NCBI GenBank assembly: GCA_903839875.1
Contig: CAIMDZ010000150.1
Coordinates: 1 to 37,475 of the forward strand
DNA: 37,475 bases
Direction of reading: 5' to 3'
Source of the DNA: an uncultured Bacteroidota bacterium
Lineage (GTDB): Bacteria > Bacteroidota > Bacteroidia > Chitinophagales > Chitinophagaceae
In this document: one piece after another, positions 23,668-32,800 of the stretch
Layout: the number at the start of each line of letters is the position of its first letter
How positions within the stretch are numbered: position 1 is the first letter of the stretch
Notes under the pieces: generated by a model
Databases searched by the model: none
What the model was told of the DNA's origin: nothing
The model's input: the letters and a program-made list of their open reading frames with translations, nothing else
Program-made: the position numbers and the translations under genes

Positions 23668-23928
23668 TTCGGTAAAAACCCCGTCAGTACACATTGTGCA
23701 TAGCCCCGATGGCTATCGGGATGCGTTGGCAGGTGTCAGGTGGGTGTTTCGCTAAGTGCTCTGTTCCACAACCCACCTAAGTCACTTCCAAATTTTCCCC
23801 TTTTCATAATATCCAAATACATATTAATCAATCACTTACCACCTGAAAAACTTTCTATCATAGACTCAAAACTGCACTATCATGTAATTTATATTTTGTA
23901 ATTTAAAATATATTGTTTACTTTTGCAG
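23668..23928 (+). repeat. Promoter-bearing dispersed repeat, copy B
   Basis: It aligns with 226-480 over its full length, in the same orientation, about 23.4 kb away. It differs by point changes and small indels, including a CCCGATGGCTATCGGG palindrome (23704-23721) present here but not in copy A. Both copies precede sequences rich in ACGACAA words. Copy B is followed by no gene for 1.2 kb. Confidence 0.7.
23895..23925 (+). promoter_or_regulatory. Bacteroidota-type promoter at the end of repeat copy B
   Basis: TTTG (23895-23898) and TACTTTTG (23918-23925) with a 19-nt spacer. Both boxes are preserved although the spacer has diverged from copy A, which suggests selection or recent origin. Transcription would run rightward from about 23932 into the tandem repeat area. 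Confidence 0.6.
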
Positions 23929-24075
23929 ATTCTATAAGAAAATACGTACATATACTTAAAATTTCACTCCACATTGTTTTTCACCATAAATAGTTTAACA
24001 TTCCCAGTAATTTCGACAAATAATTTTTTCAATAAAGTTTTCTAGGTCCCCCCATAGCCAAAATCTATGGGGTCA

Positions 24076-24093
24076 TCCCGATAGCTATCGGGA
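24076..24093. repeat. TCCCGATAGCTATCGGGA palindrome, second copy
   Basis: Identical to 1131-1148. It lies in the gene-free repeat region downstream of repeat copy B, as the first copy lies downstream of repeat copy A. Confidence 0.8.
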
Positions 24094-24348
24094 GTGTGAC
24101 CACAAAAATACAACAGCATGATTTTCAATTAATTGCAGTTCACAGCCCGATTATTTCGGGAGGGGCAACCAGAGCGCAAAACGCCGGATGGTAGTTTCCA
24201 TCTCCGAGCCTCCTGAGCTTTAGTTGAAGAGAAGAGGGACTGCCGGTAATCACCAACTGTAAACAAACAACAGGACTAACAAAATGGCAGTAAACAAAAA
24301 TCAGGATTATTTAACCAACGTGTAAACCAATTTCAGAACTGTGCAGCG

Positions 24349-24735
24349 CTGAAAAAACGATGACAAGCAGTGCGACAATAATACGACAATGATACGACAA
24401 TGATACGACATTCACCGATAGGTAATATGATTGCTGGTAAAGGGTTTCAACCCCATTTATAATATGAGTTATCCACAAAATAAATGAAAAATGCGACAAT
24501 GCTTCTCGGAGTGAGTTTAGCCAAATACCACTGAAAAAACAATGGCAAATAGTCCGACAATAATACGACAATGATACGACATTCACCGATATGTAATATA
24601 ATTGCTGGTAAAGGGTTTCAACAAATTTTGAAAAAAAGTTATCAACAAAAAAAATGAAAAATACGACATGGTTCTTCCGTTGAATTTAGCCAGATGCAAC
24701 TGAAAAAACGATGATAACCAGTTGCGACAATAAGA
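24349..24735 (+). repeat. Tandem repeat array, units of 182 and 169 bp, TACGACA motifs
   Basis: Units begin with CTGAAAAAAC at 24349, 24531 and 24700 (partial third). Within a unit are CGACAATAATACGACAATGA, TACGACATTCACCGATA, GCTGGTAAAGGGTTTCAAC, and a variant of AGTTATCCACAAAA/AGTTATCAACAAAA. Unit 1 has one more ATACGACAATG sub-repeat than unit 2. The nine-base word ATACGACAA also occurs at 838-1095. No protein-coding sense is evident. Confidence 0.8.
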
Positions 24736-24816
24736 AAAATAGATTGGCGGGCGCGAGTTGACCACCCCTGCCTTGCTCTCCTCCACCTAGGCGGGACTGC
24801 CAGTCGTCCCACTCCT

Positions 24817-24834
24817 TCCCGAAAAAAATCGGGA
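24817..24834. repeat. TCCCGA...TCGGGA hairpin
   Basis: TCCCGA (24817-24822) pairs with TCGGGA (24829-24834). It belongs to the same hairpin family as 15811-15826 and is followed by a similar AGGGG context. Confidence 0.55.
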
Positions 24835-24937
24835 TTGGGAAAAACAGGAGGGGTGAGTGTTACGCAGTTCCCTCATTTTGTGGGTTTGCTATGCATATGG
24901 GAGGTAGGAATTCTATCTGGCTATGTGGGGCGCTTCG

Positions 24938-24966
24938 GGAGATTTCTCCGTTTCACTGCGAAATGA
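24938..24966. repeat. GAGATTTCTCCG...GAAATGAC dispersed sequence
   Basis: GGAGATTTCTCCG, then TTTCACTGCGAAATGAC. The reverse complement (GTCATTTCGCAGTGAAACGG, then AGAAATCTCC) is of a type I recognise as a widespread short intergenic repeat. Seen once in this window. Confidence 0.5.
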
Positions 24967-25139
24967 CGTCCTTGATTGGGCGAGCCGAATAGCACCCTGA
25001 ACGTACAAGTGAGTGACACAACGGACGGTGATAGTAGCAATGCAGCTAAGTACAAAAAATAAATTACAGCATAAGATTAACAGCCCAAATACAGGCATTG
25101 CCAATATCAAATTCTAATTTTCCACCCTAAAAAAACATA

Positions 25140-25652
25140 ATGAAAAAACCAATTGTATTGATTGCCTGCATTTTACTGATCAGCAGTGTTGTTTTTGCTC
25201 AAACGGCGGGTCCGAAGATCGGGTATATAAATTCTGTTACTCTGTTGAATGGCATGCCGGAAAAAACGAATGCCGATACTGCACTGGTGAAGTATGCCAA
25301 ATCATTTGAAGACCAGATGCAGGCCATGACAAAGGAATATCAGACCAAGGTGCAGCAGTACCAGGCTGGTGTGGCAAAAATGAGTGAAGCGGTAAAGGAA
25401 GTGAAGGGCAAGGAAATACAGGACCTGCAAAACCGGATCGAGGGCTTCCAGCAAAGCGCGCAGGAAAAAATACAGCAAAAGAAAGCTGATATATGGGAGC
25501 CCATAGGCAAGAAACTTAATGCGGCTATTTTGGCGGTGGCTAAGGAAAAGAATTATGACTTTATATTCGACGCTGCCAACGGCAGTATGGTGTATCAGAA
25601 AGAGGAGTATGATATTACGAACCTGGTGAAGGGGAAGTGGGGGGTGAAGTAG
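25140..25652 (+). CDS. OmpH/Skp-family periplasmic chaperone
   Basis: 170 residues. Signal peptide MKKPIVLIAC to SSVVFA|Q (about 1-20). The body begins KIGYINSVTLLNGMPEKTNA, typical of OmpH/Skp, followed by a long helical coiled-coil region (about 50-125, with EDQMQAMTKEYQTKVQQYQ and LQNRIEGFQQSAQEKIQQKK) and a closing strand KNYDFIFDAANGSMVY. Skp-like proteins are trimeric, tentacled chaperones for outer-membrane proteins. The stop codon abuts a dispersed GGAGAGG repeat. No bam gene is adjacent here. Confidence 0.9.
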   Translation: MKKPIVLIACILLISSVVFAQTAGPKIGYINSVTLLNGMPEKTNADTALVKYAKSFEDQMQAMTKEYQTKVQQYQAGVAKMSEAVKEVKGKEIQDLQNRIEGFQQSAQEKIQQKKADIWEPIGKKLNAAILAVAKEKNYDFIFDAANGSMVYQKEEYDITNLVKGKWGVK

Positions 25653-25654
25653 AT

Positions 25655-25690
25655 ACCTCTCCCCGGCCCTCTCCAAAGGAGAGGGAGGTG
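25655..25690. repeat. CCTCTCC/GGAGAGG dispersed repeat, copy 2
   Basis: CCCTCTCC (25667-25674) pairs with GGAGAGGG (25678-25685), preceded by ACCTCTCCCCGG. It is the inverted relative of 20378-20411. It starts 3 bp after the ompH-like stop and may serve as that gene's 3' hairpin. Confidence 0.7.
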
Positions 25691-25773
25691 TTACGCAGGG
25701 GTGGAGTACGTGGGTGCGGGGTCATTATATATTTTTGTAAGCAATTAAATGATTTATCCGGTGATGTGAAGTG

Positions 25774-25840
25774 CGATACCTTCGGCATCGAACTCATTTT
25801 TTATTCATTTTGCTATAAACGTTTGACCCTTTCGGGGTCA
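25774..25840. repeat. Pair of short hairpins upstream of adenine deaminase
   Basis: CGATACC-TTC-GGCATCG (25774-25790, one mismatch) and TGACCC-TTTCG-GGGTCA (25824-25840). They lie in the 286-bp gap between the OmpH-like gene and adenine deaminase. TAAATTTG at 25881-25888 could be a -7 box for the deaminase, but I find no matching -33 box. Confidence 0.45.
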
Positions 25841-25938
25841 TTATCCGTTAACCCACTGTCCTTGTGTTGGCGGGTATCAATAAATTTGAGAACTTGCCGT
25901 TAAAATGTACAGCCAAACAAAACGCACAATAACCTTCT

Positions 25939-27579
25939 ATGAGCTCATTTAACATCTCAGGCAAACTGATTGACCTTTTCAAACGGCGCATATACCCCGC
26001 TGAGGTAACTGTAACAAACGGTATCATCGCTTCAATTAATGAAACGGAAACCGCCGGTGACCAATACCTGCTGCCGGGCTTTGTGGATGCCCATATACAT
26101 ATAGAAAGCTCCATGCTGGTACCTACAGCATTTGCCCAAATGGCTGTGGTGCATGGCACCGTGGCTACTGTTTCCGATCCGCATGAGATAGCCAATGTGA
26201 ACGGACTGGAAGGTGTGCATTACATGCTGAACAACAGTAAGCTTTCACCTTTCAAATTTTTCTTTGGGGCCCCTTCCTGTGTACCGGCAACCGGTTTTGA
26301 AACCGGAGGCGCTACCCTTGACGCCGCAGCGGTGGAAGAACTATTGCTAAACCCGGATATCAGGTACCTCTCAGAAATGATGAATTATCCCGGGGTGCTG
26401 CATAATGACCCGGAGGCACTGGCCAAGATCGCTGCTGCAACACGTTTGGGGAAACCTGTGGACGGGCACGCCCCCGGCCTGCACGGCGCAGACGCCGCAG
26501 CCTATGCGGCGGCAGGCATTACTACGGATCACGAATGCTACACCATTGATGAAGCGCTGGATAAAATAAAATCGGGTATGCACATCCTTATCCGGGAAGG
26601 CAGCGCTGCGAAAAATTATGAAGCGCTCTGTGAGTTGCTCAGGATGCACCCTGATAAGGTTATGTTTTGCAGCGACGACAAACACCCCGATGAACTGGTA
26701 TTACATCACATCAACCAATTAGTGAAACGCTCTCTGGCAAAGGGTTACGGCCTTTTTGATGTGTTGCGCGCAGCATGTATTAACCCTGTGTATCACTACG
26801 ATCTGCCTGTTGGTTTGCTGCAAAAACACCATGCGGCTGATTTCATTGTCATCAACGACCTGGAACGTTTCGACATTCTGAAAACATTCATCAACGGGCA
26901 ATTGGTTGCGGAAAATGGCAGATCTTTATTACCCGATGTGCCGGTAAAACCCATCAATAATTTCAAAACCGGGAAAAAGAAAATCAGCGATTTCATTGTA
27001 AAAGCAAAGAATGTCCATCCGGTTATCCGGGTAATAGAAGCCATAGAAGGACAGCTCGTGACCAACTGCCTTCAACTACCGGCAAAGGTGGAAGCAGGAA
27101 ATATAGTGAGCGATACCGGGCGGGATATACTGAAGATAGCGGTCATTAACCGCTACAACACTGACGCTCCGGTAGCAGTAGGTTTCATTAAAAATTTCGG
27201 TTTGAAGCAGGGAGCGATTGCCTCTACCGTAGCACACGACTGCCATAATATTGTAGCAGTAGGCGTGACTGATGCAGATATATGCGCTGCAGTTAATGCA
27301 CTGGTAGACTGCAAAGGAGGAATTTCGGTAACACGCAACAATGTTGATGTTGCCGTTCTGCCCTTGCCTGTTGCCGGCCTCATGTCGCTGAACAACGGCC
27401 ATGATGTTGCGAATGCCTATACCGGATTGAATGAAACAGTAAAAGGCCTGGGATCCCCGCTCCACGCGCCTTTCATGACATTGTCGTTTATGGCGCTGCT
27501 GGTAATACCGTCGCTCAAACTAAGTGATAAAGGATTGTTTGACGGGAGCAGGTTTGAGTTTACGGGAGTGGAGGTGTAG
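25939..27579 (+). CDS. ade: Adenine deaminase
   Basis: 546 residues, in the normal range for bacterial Ade, which hydrolyses adenine to hypoxanthine and ammonia in purine salvage. Amidohydrolase metal motif HIH at 52-54 (LLPGFVDAHIHIESSM), SDPHEIANV (79-87), DGHAPGLHG (175-183), TTDHECY (195-201) and FCSDDKHPDEL (243-253). The C-terminal adenine deaminase domain is also clear: SVTRNNVD-type region, VAHDCHNIVAVGVTDADI and PVAGLMS. Its stop is 5 bp from that of the convergent methyltransferase gene. Confidence 0.95.
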   Translation: MSSFNISGKLIDLFKRRIYPAEVTVTNGIIASINETETAGDQYLLPGFVDAHIHIESSMLVPTAFAQMAVVHGTVATVSDPHEIANVNGLEGVHYMLNNSKLSPFKFFFGAPSCVPATGFETGGATLDAAAVEELLLNPDIRYLSEMMNYPGVLHNDPEALAKIAAATRLGKPVDGHAPGLHGADAAAYAAAGITTDHECYTIDEALDKIKSGMHILIREGSAAKNYEALCELLRMHPDKVMFCSDDKHPDELVLHHINQLVKRSLAKGYGLFDVLRAACINPVYHYDLPVGLLQKHHAADFIVINDLERFDILKTFINGQLVAENGRSLLPDVPVKPINNFKTGKKKISDFIVKAKNVHPVIRVIEAIEGQLVTNCLQLPAKVEAGNIVSDTGRDILKIAVINRYNTDAPVAVGFIKNFGLKQGAIASTVAHDCHNIVAVGVTDADICAAVNALVDCKGGISVTRNNVDVAVLPLPVAGLMSLNNGHDVANAYTGLNETVKGLGSPLHAPFMTLSFMALLVIPSLKLSDKGLFDGSRFEFTGVEV

Positions 27580-27584
27580 GGTTT

Positions 27585-28424
27585 CTATTTTTTCACCGCC
27601 ACAAAATTCAGCCCGAAAAAGAAATACTCTCGCCGCAGGCCCGGCTTTGATTGTATTTGTTGCTCCTTTTGCAACAGTATTTCCGGGTCGCCGAAACGAT
27701 ACTGAAACGGAAGGAAGTAGCGCACATAATTTACACTTTCGGGCTGCACATGGAACTGGTGCTTTTCAAATAGTCTGTTCCAGGTTTCGAGGCTGCGGAT
27801 GTTTTCATTCCCTATCAGGATGTCTTTCTTCAGCTTCTCGTCCCAGATAGTAATAATGCGTTTGTTACCCCTGTATTTATAAAGCTTTATACGCTGTATT
27901 ATGTTATTACCATTCTCTTCAATCGAAAGTATCCTGCCACCTTTTCTCAGGCTGTCATGGAATATCTGCAGGGCATCGCCAATAGGCTCCAGGTGGTGGA
28001 GGGTATCCTGCACTATGATCCAGTCGTAACTGCCTGGCGCGGGCTTGTTATCAAACAGGTTTTCGTAAGTGCAGGTAAATAAGGAAGTATCGCCATACTT
28101 GCTGTAATACTCCTTCCGCTTCTGAACCGTGTCGTAATAAAATTCAAGCGTGGTGCCATAGGTCTTCACCCCGTTCAGCGCAAGAAAGATACAGGTAGTA
28201 CCGTAACCGCAGCCACAATCCCAGATGCTCAGATCCTTGCGGTAATTGGCTGCTTCGGGTGCATCCACAAGGTATTTCTTTATATACCGGAGCCGCTGCA
28301 AAAAGTAGTTCCTCCTGAAATGCCACGACGACTTATTACCAAGGAACTTGTAATAGGGCTGCATTTCAGTATGCACTTCCAATTCTTTAAGCATCAGTTC
28401 AAAGAACTGTTCAGGTGACATCAT
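27585..28424 (-). CDS. Class I SAM-dependent methyltransferase
   Basis: About 279 residues from ATG 28424 (MMSPEQFFELMLKEL; ATG 28421 equally possible). The open frame continues upstream to 28541, but that part translates the CCTGCC...GGCAGG palindrome and has no conserved character. SAM-binding motif I is LSIWDCGCGYGTTCIFLAL, with the acidic residue of motif II in TTLEF; DWIIVQDTLHHLEP matches motif IV, and GGRILSIEENG follows. The N-terminus is aromatic and basic. The substrate is unknown. It lies between adenine deaminase and recA with no clear functional tie. Confidence 0.8.
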   Translation of the reverse strand: MMSPEQFFELMLKELEVHTEMQPYYKFLGNKSSWHFRRNYFLQRLRYIKKYLVDAPEAANYRKDLSIWDCGCGYGTTCIFLALNGVKTYGTTLEFYYDTVQKRKEYYSKYGDTSLFTCTYENLFDNKPAPGSYDWIIVQDTLHHLEPIGDALQIFHDSLRKGGRILSIEENGNNIIQRIKLYKYRGNKRIITIWDEKLKKDILIGNENIRSLETWNRLFEKHQFHVQPESVNYVRYFLPFQYRFGDPEILLQKEQQIQSKPGLRREYFFFGLNFVAVKK

Positions 28425-28450
28425 GACTCTTTGTATGGTTTTAAAATAGC

Positions 28451-28474
28451 AACCTGCCTGCCGGCAGGCAGGTT
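28451..28474. repeat. Perfect 24-bp CCTGCCTGCCGGCAGGCAGG palindrome, copy 3
   Basis: AACCTGCCTGCC is followed by its exact reverse complement. It sits 26 bp upstream of the methyltransferase start, in its leader. It would translate as PACRQAGC if the longer start were used. Confidence 0.85.
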
Positions 28475-28562
28475 GGGAATTAGGTGTTGTAATATTAAAA
28501 GATTGAAGAAAAACAATACAATCCAAATTACAAATCCCCAATTCCCAATTCCATTTTATTAA

Positions 28563-29579
28563 TTATACCGCTTCTGCAAACAGTTTCTCACGGATCTGGG
28601 CTTCGATGGTATCGGCCACTTCCGGATTATCCTGCAGGAATGTCTTTACCGCATCGCGCCCCTGGCCAACTTTTGTTTCGTTATAGCTGAACCATGAACC
28701 GCTTTTCTGTAATATCCCAAGTTCAACACCCATGTCTATTATTTCACCAACCTTGCTTATTCCTTCACCGAAGATTATATCAAACTCAACCTGGCGGAAA
28801 GGAGGCGCCACTTTGTTCTTCACCACTTTTACACGGGTACGGTTACCGCTTGCCACATCGCCGTCTTTTATCTGGCTGATGCGACGGATATCAAGCCGCA
28901 CGGATGCATAGAATTTCAGCGCATTACCACCGGTAGTAGTTTCGGGGTTTCCAAACATCACACCTATCTTCTCACGGAGCTGGTTGATGAATATGCAGCA
29001 ACACCCTGTGCGTGATATGGTAGCGGTAAGTTTACGCAGTGCCTGGCTCATCAGACGTGCCTGGAGGCCCATTTTGCTTTCACCCATTTCACCATCCAGT
29101 TCACCCTTGGGCACAAGAGCGGCAACTGAATCTATTACTACCACATCAACCGCACCGCTGGATATAAGCCGGTCAGCGATCTCGAGGCCCTGCTCCCCAT
29201 AATCTGGCTGTGAAATGATGAGGCTATCCACATCCACACCCAGCTTACGTGCATAGCTGGCATCGAAAGCGTGCTCTGCATCTATAATTGCACAGATACC
29301 ACCTTTCTTTTGCGACTGTGCAATAGTGTGAATTGCTACTGTAGTTTTACCTGAAGATTCAGGTCCGTATATCTCCACAATTCGTCCGCAAGGTAATCCA
29401 CCAACACCCAGCGCCACGTCAAGCCCGATAGAACCGGTACTGATAACATCCATTTTTTCTTTCTGCTTGTCCCCAAGCATCATCACTGACCCTTTACCAT
29501 AATCCTTCTCGATTTTGTCGAGGGCCAGCTTCAAAACTTTTAATTTGTCGTCTGCCATATTACTTACATTTTTAGCCAT
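28563..29579 (-). CDS. recA: Recombinase RecA
   Basis: 338 residues. All RecA hallmarks are present: MAW-domain start [20 protein letters not shown], Walker A GPESSGKT (72-79), catalytic Glu102 in DAEHAFD, Walker [13 protein letters not shown] (ends about 154), loop L1 [18 protein letters not shown], loop L2 [37 protein letters not shown] (starting near 200), and the C-terminal domain. It polymerises on single-stranded DNA for recombination and triggers the SOS response. ATG at 29579 is used; ATG 29558 ([10 protein letters not shown]) is the alternative. TATTTTTG (29598-29591, minus) could be a -7 box but is very close to the start. The C-terminal acidic tail is short. Confidence 0.97.
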   Translation of the reverse strand: MAKNVSNMADDKLKVLKLALDKIEKDYGKGSVMMLGDKQKEKMDVISTGSIGLDVALGVGGLPCGRIVEIYGPESSGKTTVAIHTIAQSQKKGGICAIIDAEHAFDASYARKLGVDVDSLIISQPDYGEQGLEIADRLISSGAVDVVVIDSVAALVPKGELDGEMGESKMGLQARLMSQALRKLTATISRTGCCCIFINQLREKIGVMFGNPETTTGGNALKFYASVRLDIRRISQIKDGDVASGNRTRVKVVKNKVAPPFRQVEFDIIFGEGISKVGEIIDMGVELGILQKSGSWFSYNETKVGQGRDAVKTFLQDNPEVADTIEAQIREKLFAEAV

Positions 29580-29810
29580 AAAACTTTTACCAAAAATAGT
29601 TCAAATAAACACATGGAAATCATTTTTTAAAAGAAGATATCCACATTTTTTAGAATCGCCAAAGCCCTTAGCCACAAAGGTTTTCACTTGAAATTAGCCG
29701 TATTTTGTTGGTAACTTAGTAACTGCTATTCCAAATAATAAGACAAATAAAATGAAAATTCCAATAAAAACAGGCATTCAAAGACGTGATTGATACCTAT
29801 AATCAAAACA

Positions 29811-29843
29811 AATGAGGGTTGACCGCTACAGCCAACCCTCATT
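29811..29843 (-). terminator. Terminator of the 2438-residue surface protein gene
   Basis: AATGAGGGTTG (29811-29821) is the exact complement of CAACCCTCATT (29833-29843), an 11-bp stem. On the minus strand it is followed by TGTTTTGATT. It lies 20 bp past the stop at 29863. The rest of the 29580-29862 gap holds no gene. Confidence 0.75.
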
Positions 29844-29862
29844 AATTCATCTGCCATGTATT

Positions 29863-32800
29863 TTATTCGATAGTCACCTTGGTAACAAATTTGCCACCTG
29901 AAGTATATACACTCAGCAGGTAAATACCGGAAGCTACATTAAGATTAACTTCGGTAGCCTTGTTGGAACTTGTGGTAAACTCTTTGATCTTATTTCCAAT
30001 TACATTAGAGATCACAACCCTGACAGGCTCGTCATTTTCACTTAATAAATTCAAAGTAAACATTCCTTTATTCGGGTTTGGATACACCTTGAGTTCAGTC
30101 TCTGTATTTGCAACGCTGCCTGCCTGCACATTACACTGGTCATGAGACATTACAGATACAGAATGGGTAGCCACCCTGGAACCACATCCGTTGCTGACAG
30201 TATAGCTGATAGTAGCGGTACCTGGTGTAACACCAGAAACAATACCAGCGGGCGAAACACCTGCAACAACACTATTACTGGTGCTCCAGGTTCCACCGGC
30301 AACGGTTTCAGATAAGGCAATCGTTACCCCGACACATACACCTGACGGGCCGGAAATAGATCCCGCACCTGGCGCCTGAGTAATTGAAACAACTTTAATA
30401 GCTGAGTTACTGCCGCAAATATTTGTAACCGTATAAAGTATTGTATCCAACCCAACTGCCACTCCGGTAACTATGCCGCCCAACACTGTAGCTCTGGCAT
30501 TGGTTGCACTCCAAACACCACCGGCAGTACCATCGGATAAAGTAATTGATGATGATTTACAAACACCGGAAGGGCCGGCTATGGCAGCTACTGCCGGTAA
30601 TGAATTGACCGCTAAAATTATTGTTGATGTGGCAGTACCGCAACCTGTAGTAACAGTATATGAAATGGTATCAAATCCCGGAGTTATTCCGGTAACAGCC
30701 CCTGATGAACTGACTGAAGCATGGGCATTGCCGGCACTCCATACACCACCGGTTACTGCATCAGACAGCGTAACAAAAGATCCAACACAAACATTTGCCG
30801 GACCGGTAATGAGTCCCGCATCAGGCAAAGGATTGATGGTAATCGTTGCAGAAGCTACTGATGTTCCACATCCGTTCGTTACGGAATACAATATAGTATC
30901 AATACCGGCAAACACACCTGTTACTATACCACCTGTAACCGTTGCATTTGCGTTGGCAGCGCTCCATGCACCACCCGGTGCAGCATCAGTCAATGTCGCC
31001 ATTGTTCCTATACAAACTGAAGAAGGGCCGGTAATAGCTCCGGCAAAAGGTAATGGATTTACGGTTACCGTAGCGCCGGCAGTTGCTGTTCCGCAACTAT
31101 TGGTAACCGTATAATAAATTGTATCAACTCCCGCAATAGCTCCGGTAACAATGCCGCCACTGACAGTAGCATTTGTATTGGTTGCTGTCCACACACCGCC
31201 GGGAACCGGGTCAGTGAGTGTAATAGTTGCCCCCAGGCAAACACTGGCGGGCCCGAAAATTACACCTGCGCCTGGCGTGTTGCTTATTGTTACGTTCAGG
31301 ATTGCTGACACAGAACCACAGCTGTTTGTAACGGTATAACTAATGATGTCAGAGCCAACCATAACACCGGTAACAGTGCCGAGGAATACAGTAGCGTTCG
31401 CATTGCCCGCACTCCATAAACCACCCGGCGCCGGGTCTGATAAAGAAATTGAAGATCCCACACAAACTGACGCAGGCCCGGCAATAGTTCCTGCGTCAGG
31501 AAGAGGATTAACGGTGATCACAGAACTTGTTGCGACAGAACCACAACTGGTGGTGACCGTATAATAGATAGTATCTGCGCCCGGATTTACCCCTGTTACA
31601 ACCCCACCGGAAACTGTTGCTCTTGTATTTGAGCTGCTCCATACACCTCCTGACGAAGGATCGGTCAATGTAATAGCAGCACCCTGGCAAACACTGGCGG
31701 GACCAGAAATACTTCCTGCGCTGATAGCAGGACCTATGGTTACCGCTGCCATGGCAGTGGCTGTTCCACACGCATTTGTAACAGTATAAACTATAGTATC
31801 AACACCGGGTGTTACTGCGGTAAATACACCGCCAACCGTAATAAAACCAACAGGATTGCTGGTTCCCCACAGACCGCCTGTGGCAGCATCAGAATAGGTC
31901 GTCGTCATACCTGCACAGATAGTGGACGGTCCGAGGATGGTACCACCAATGGGTATTGGTGTAATTGTAATAACATGTATGGCAACAGCCGATCCACAGC
32001 TTGCGCTTACGGTGTACATCATAGAATCAATGCCGCCGCTAAGTCCTGTAACAATACCTCCAGCCACGACAGCATTTGAATTACTGCTGCTCCATACGCC
32101 CATGGGTGCAGGATCAGTGAGTGTTATTGAGGAACCTACACAAACTCCTGACGGGCCGGATATTGTACCTGCACTTAGTGATGGCCCGATCGTCACTATG
32201 TGCCTTGCAGACAGAGGCCCGCATGCATTGGTAACGGTATAGTATATTGTGTCTGTACCCGGAATGATGGCGGTCAGCAAACCCCAAGTGGTAACGCTTG
32301 CGTTGGTATTTGTTACGCTCCACACACCGCCTGCGGCTGTGTCAACCAACATTGTGAATGTACCTGCACACATTGTTGGCAGGCCAACGATAATGCCGGT
32401 ATCTGCCGGGGCTGTAACTGTAGCAACATGGGTTGCAATATCAGTGCCGCAAATGTTGATAACTGAATAAGAAATGGTAGCTATTCCGGCAGAAACTCCG
32501 GTAACCAGGCCGGTTGATCCAACCGATGCTATACTGCTATTGCTGCTGCTCCAAACACCGCCAGAGGCAGGATCTGTGAAAGGGACAGTTGTACTTAAAC
32601 AAACAACAGCAGGGCCTGTAATGACGCCGGCATTAGGCGATAGGTTTACTGTGACCGTCGCTGAAGTAACACATGTACCGATTGTATAGAAAATTGTTGC
32701 AGTACCAACGGTGACACCGGTAACAACGCCGCCTGCCACAGTTGCAACGCCTGGTGCACTGGTTGTCCAGATTCCGCCACCTACAGTTTCAGTGAGCGTG

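Larger units (their letters stand above)
23513..25139. other. Gene-free repeat region, 1.6 kb
   Basis: No convincing gene. Contents in order: promoter-bearing repeat copy B with embedded palindrome (23668-23928), 18-bp palindrome (24076-24093), CCCGA/TCGGG hairpins (24146-24160, 24817-24834), tandem TACGACA array (24349-24735) and a GAGATTTCTCCG...GAAATGAC repeat (24938-24966). The AT-rich stretch 25030-25139 precedes the OmpH-like gene. Open frames here are short and lie inside the repeats. Confidence 0.7.

Noticed and set aside
24349-24735. Possible CRISPR array
   Set aside because: Repeats are long (169-182 bp) tandem units with nested 9-11 bp words. There is no regular 24-40 bp repeat alternating with unique spacers, and no cas gene is nearby.
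24311-24786. Minus-strand frames of 91 and 67 codons with repeated VVSLSY words
   Set aside because: They are translations of the tandem repeat. Frame and length differ between units, and there is no signal of coding.
27076-27465. Minus-strand 129-codon frame
   Set aside because: It is antisense to the C-terminal domain of adenine deaminase, which is fully conserved on the plus strand.
30473-31114. Plus-strand 213-codon frame and several similar ones up to about 36400
   Set aside because: All are antisense to the Ig-like and NHL repeats of the giant gene. Their repetitive look simply mirrors the real coding strand.
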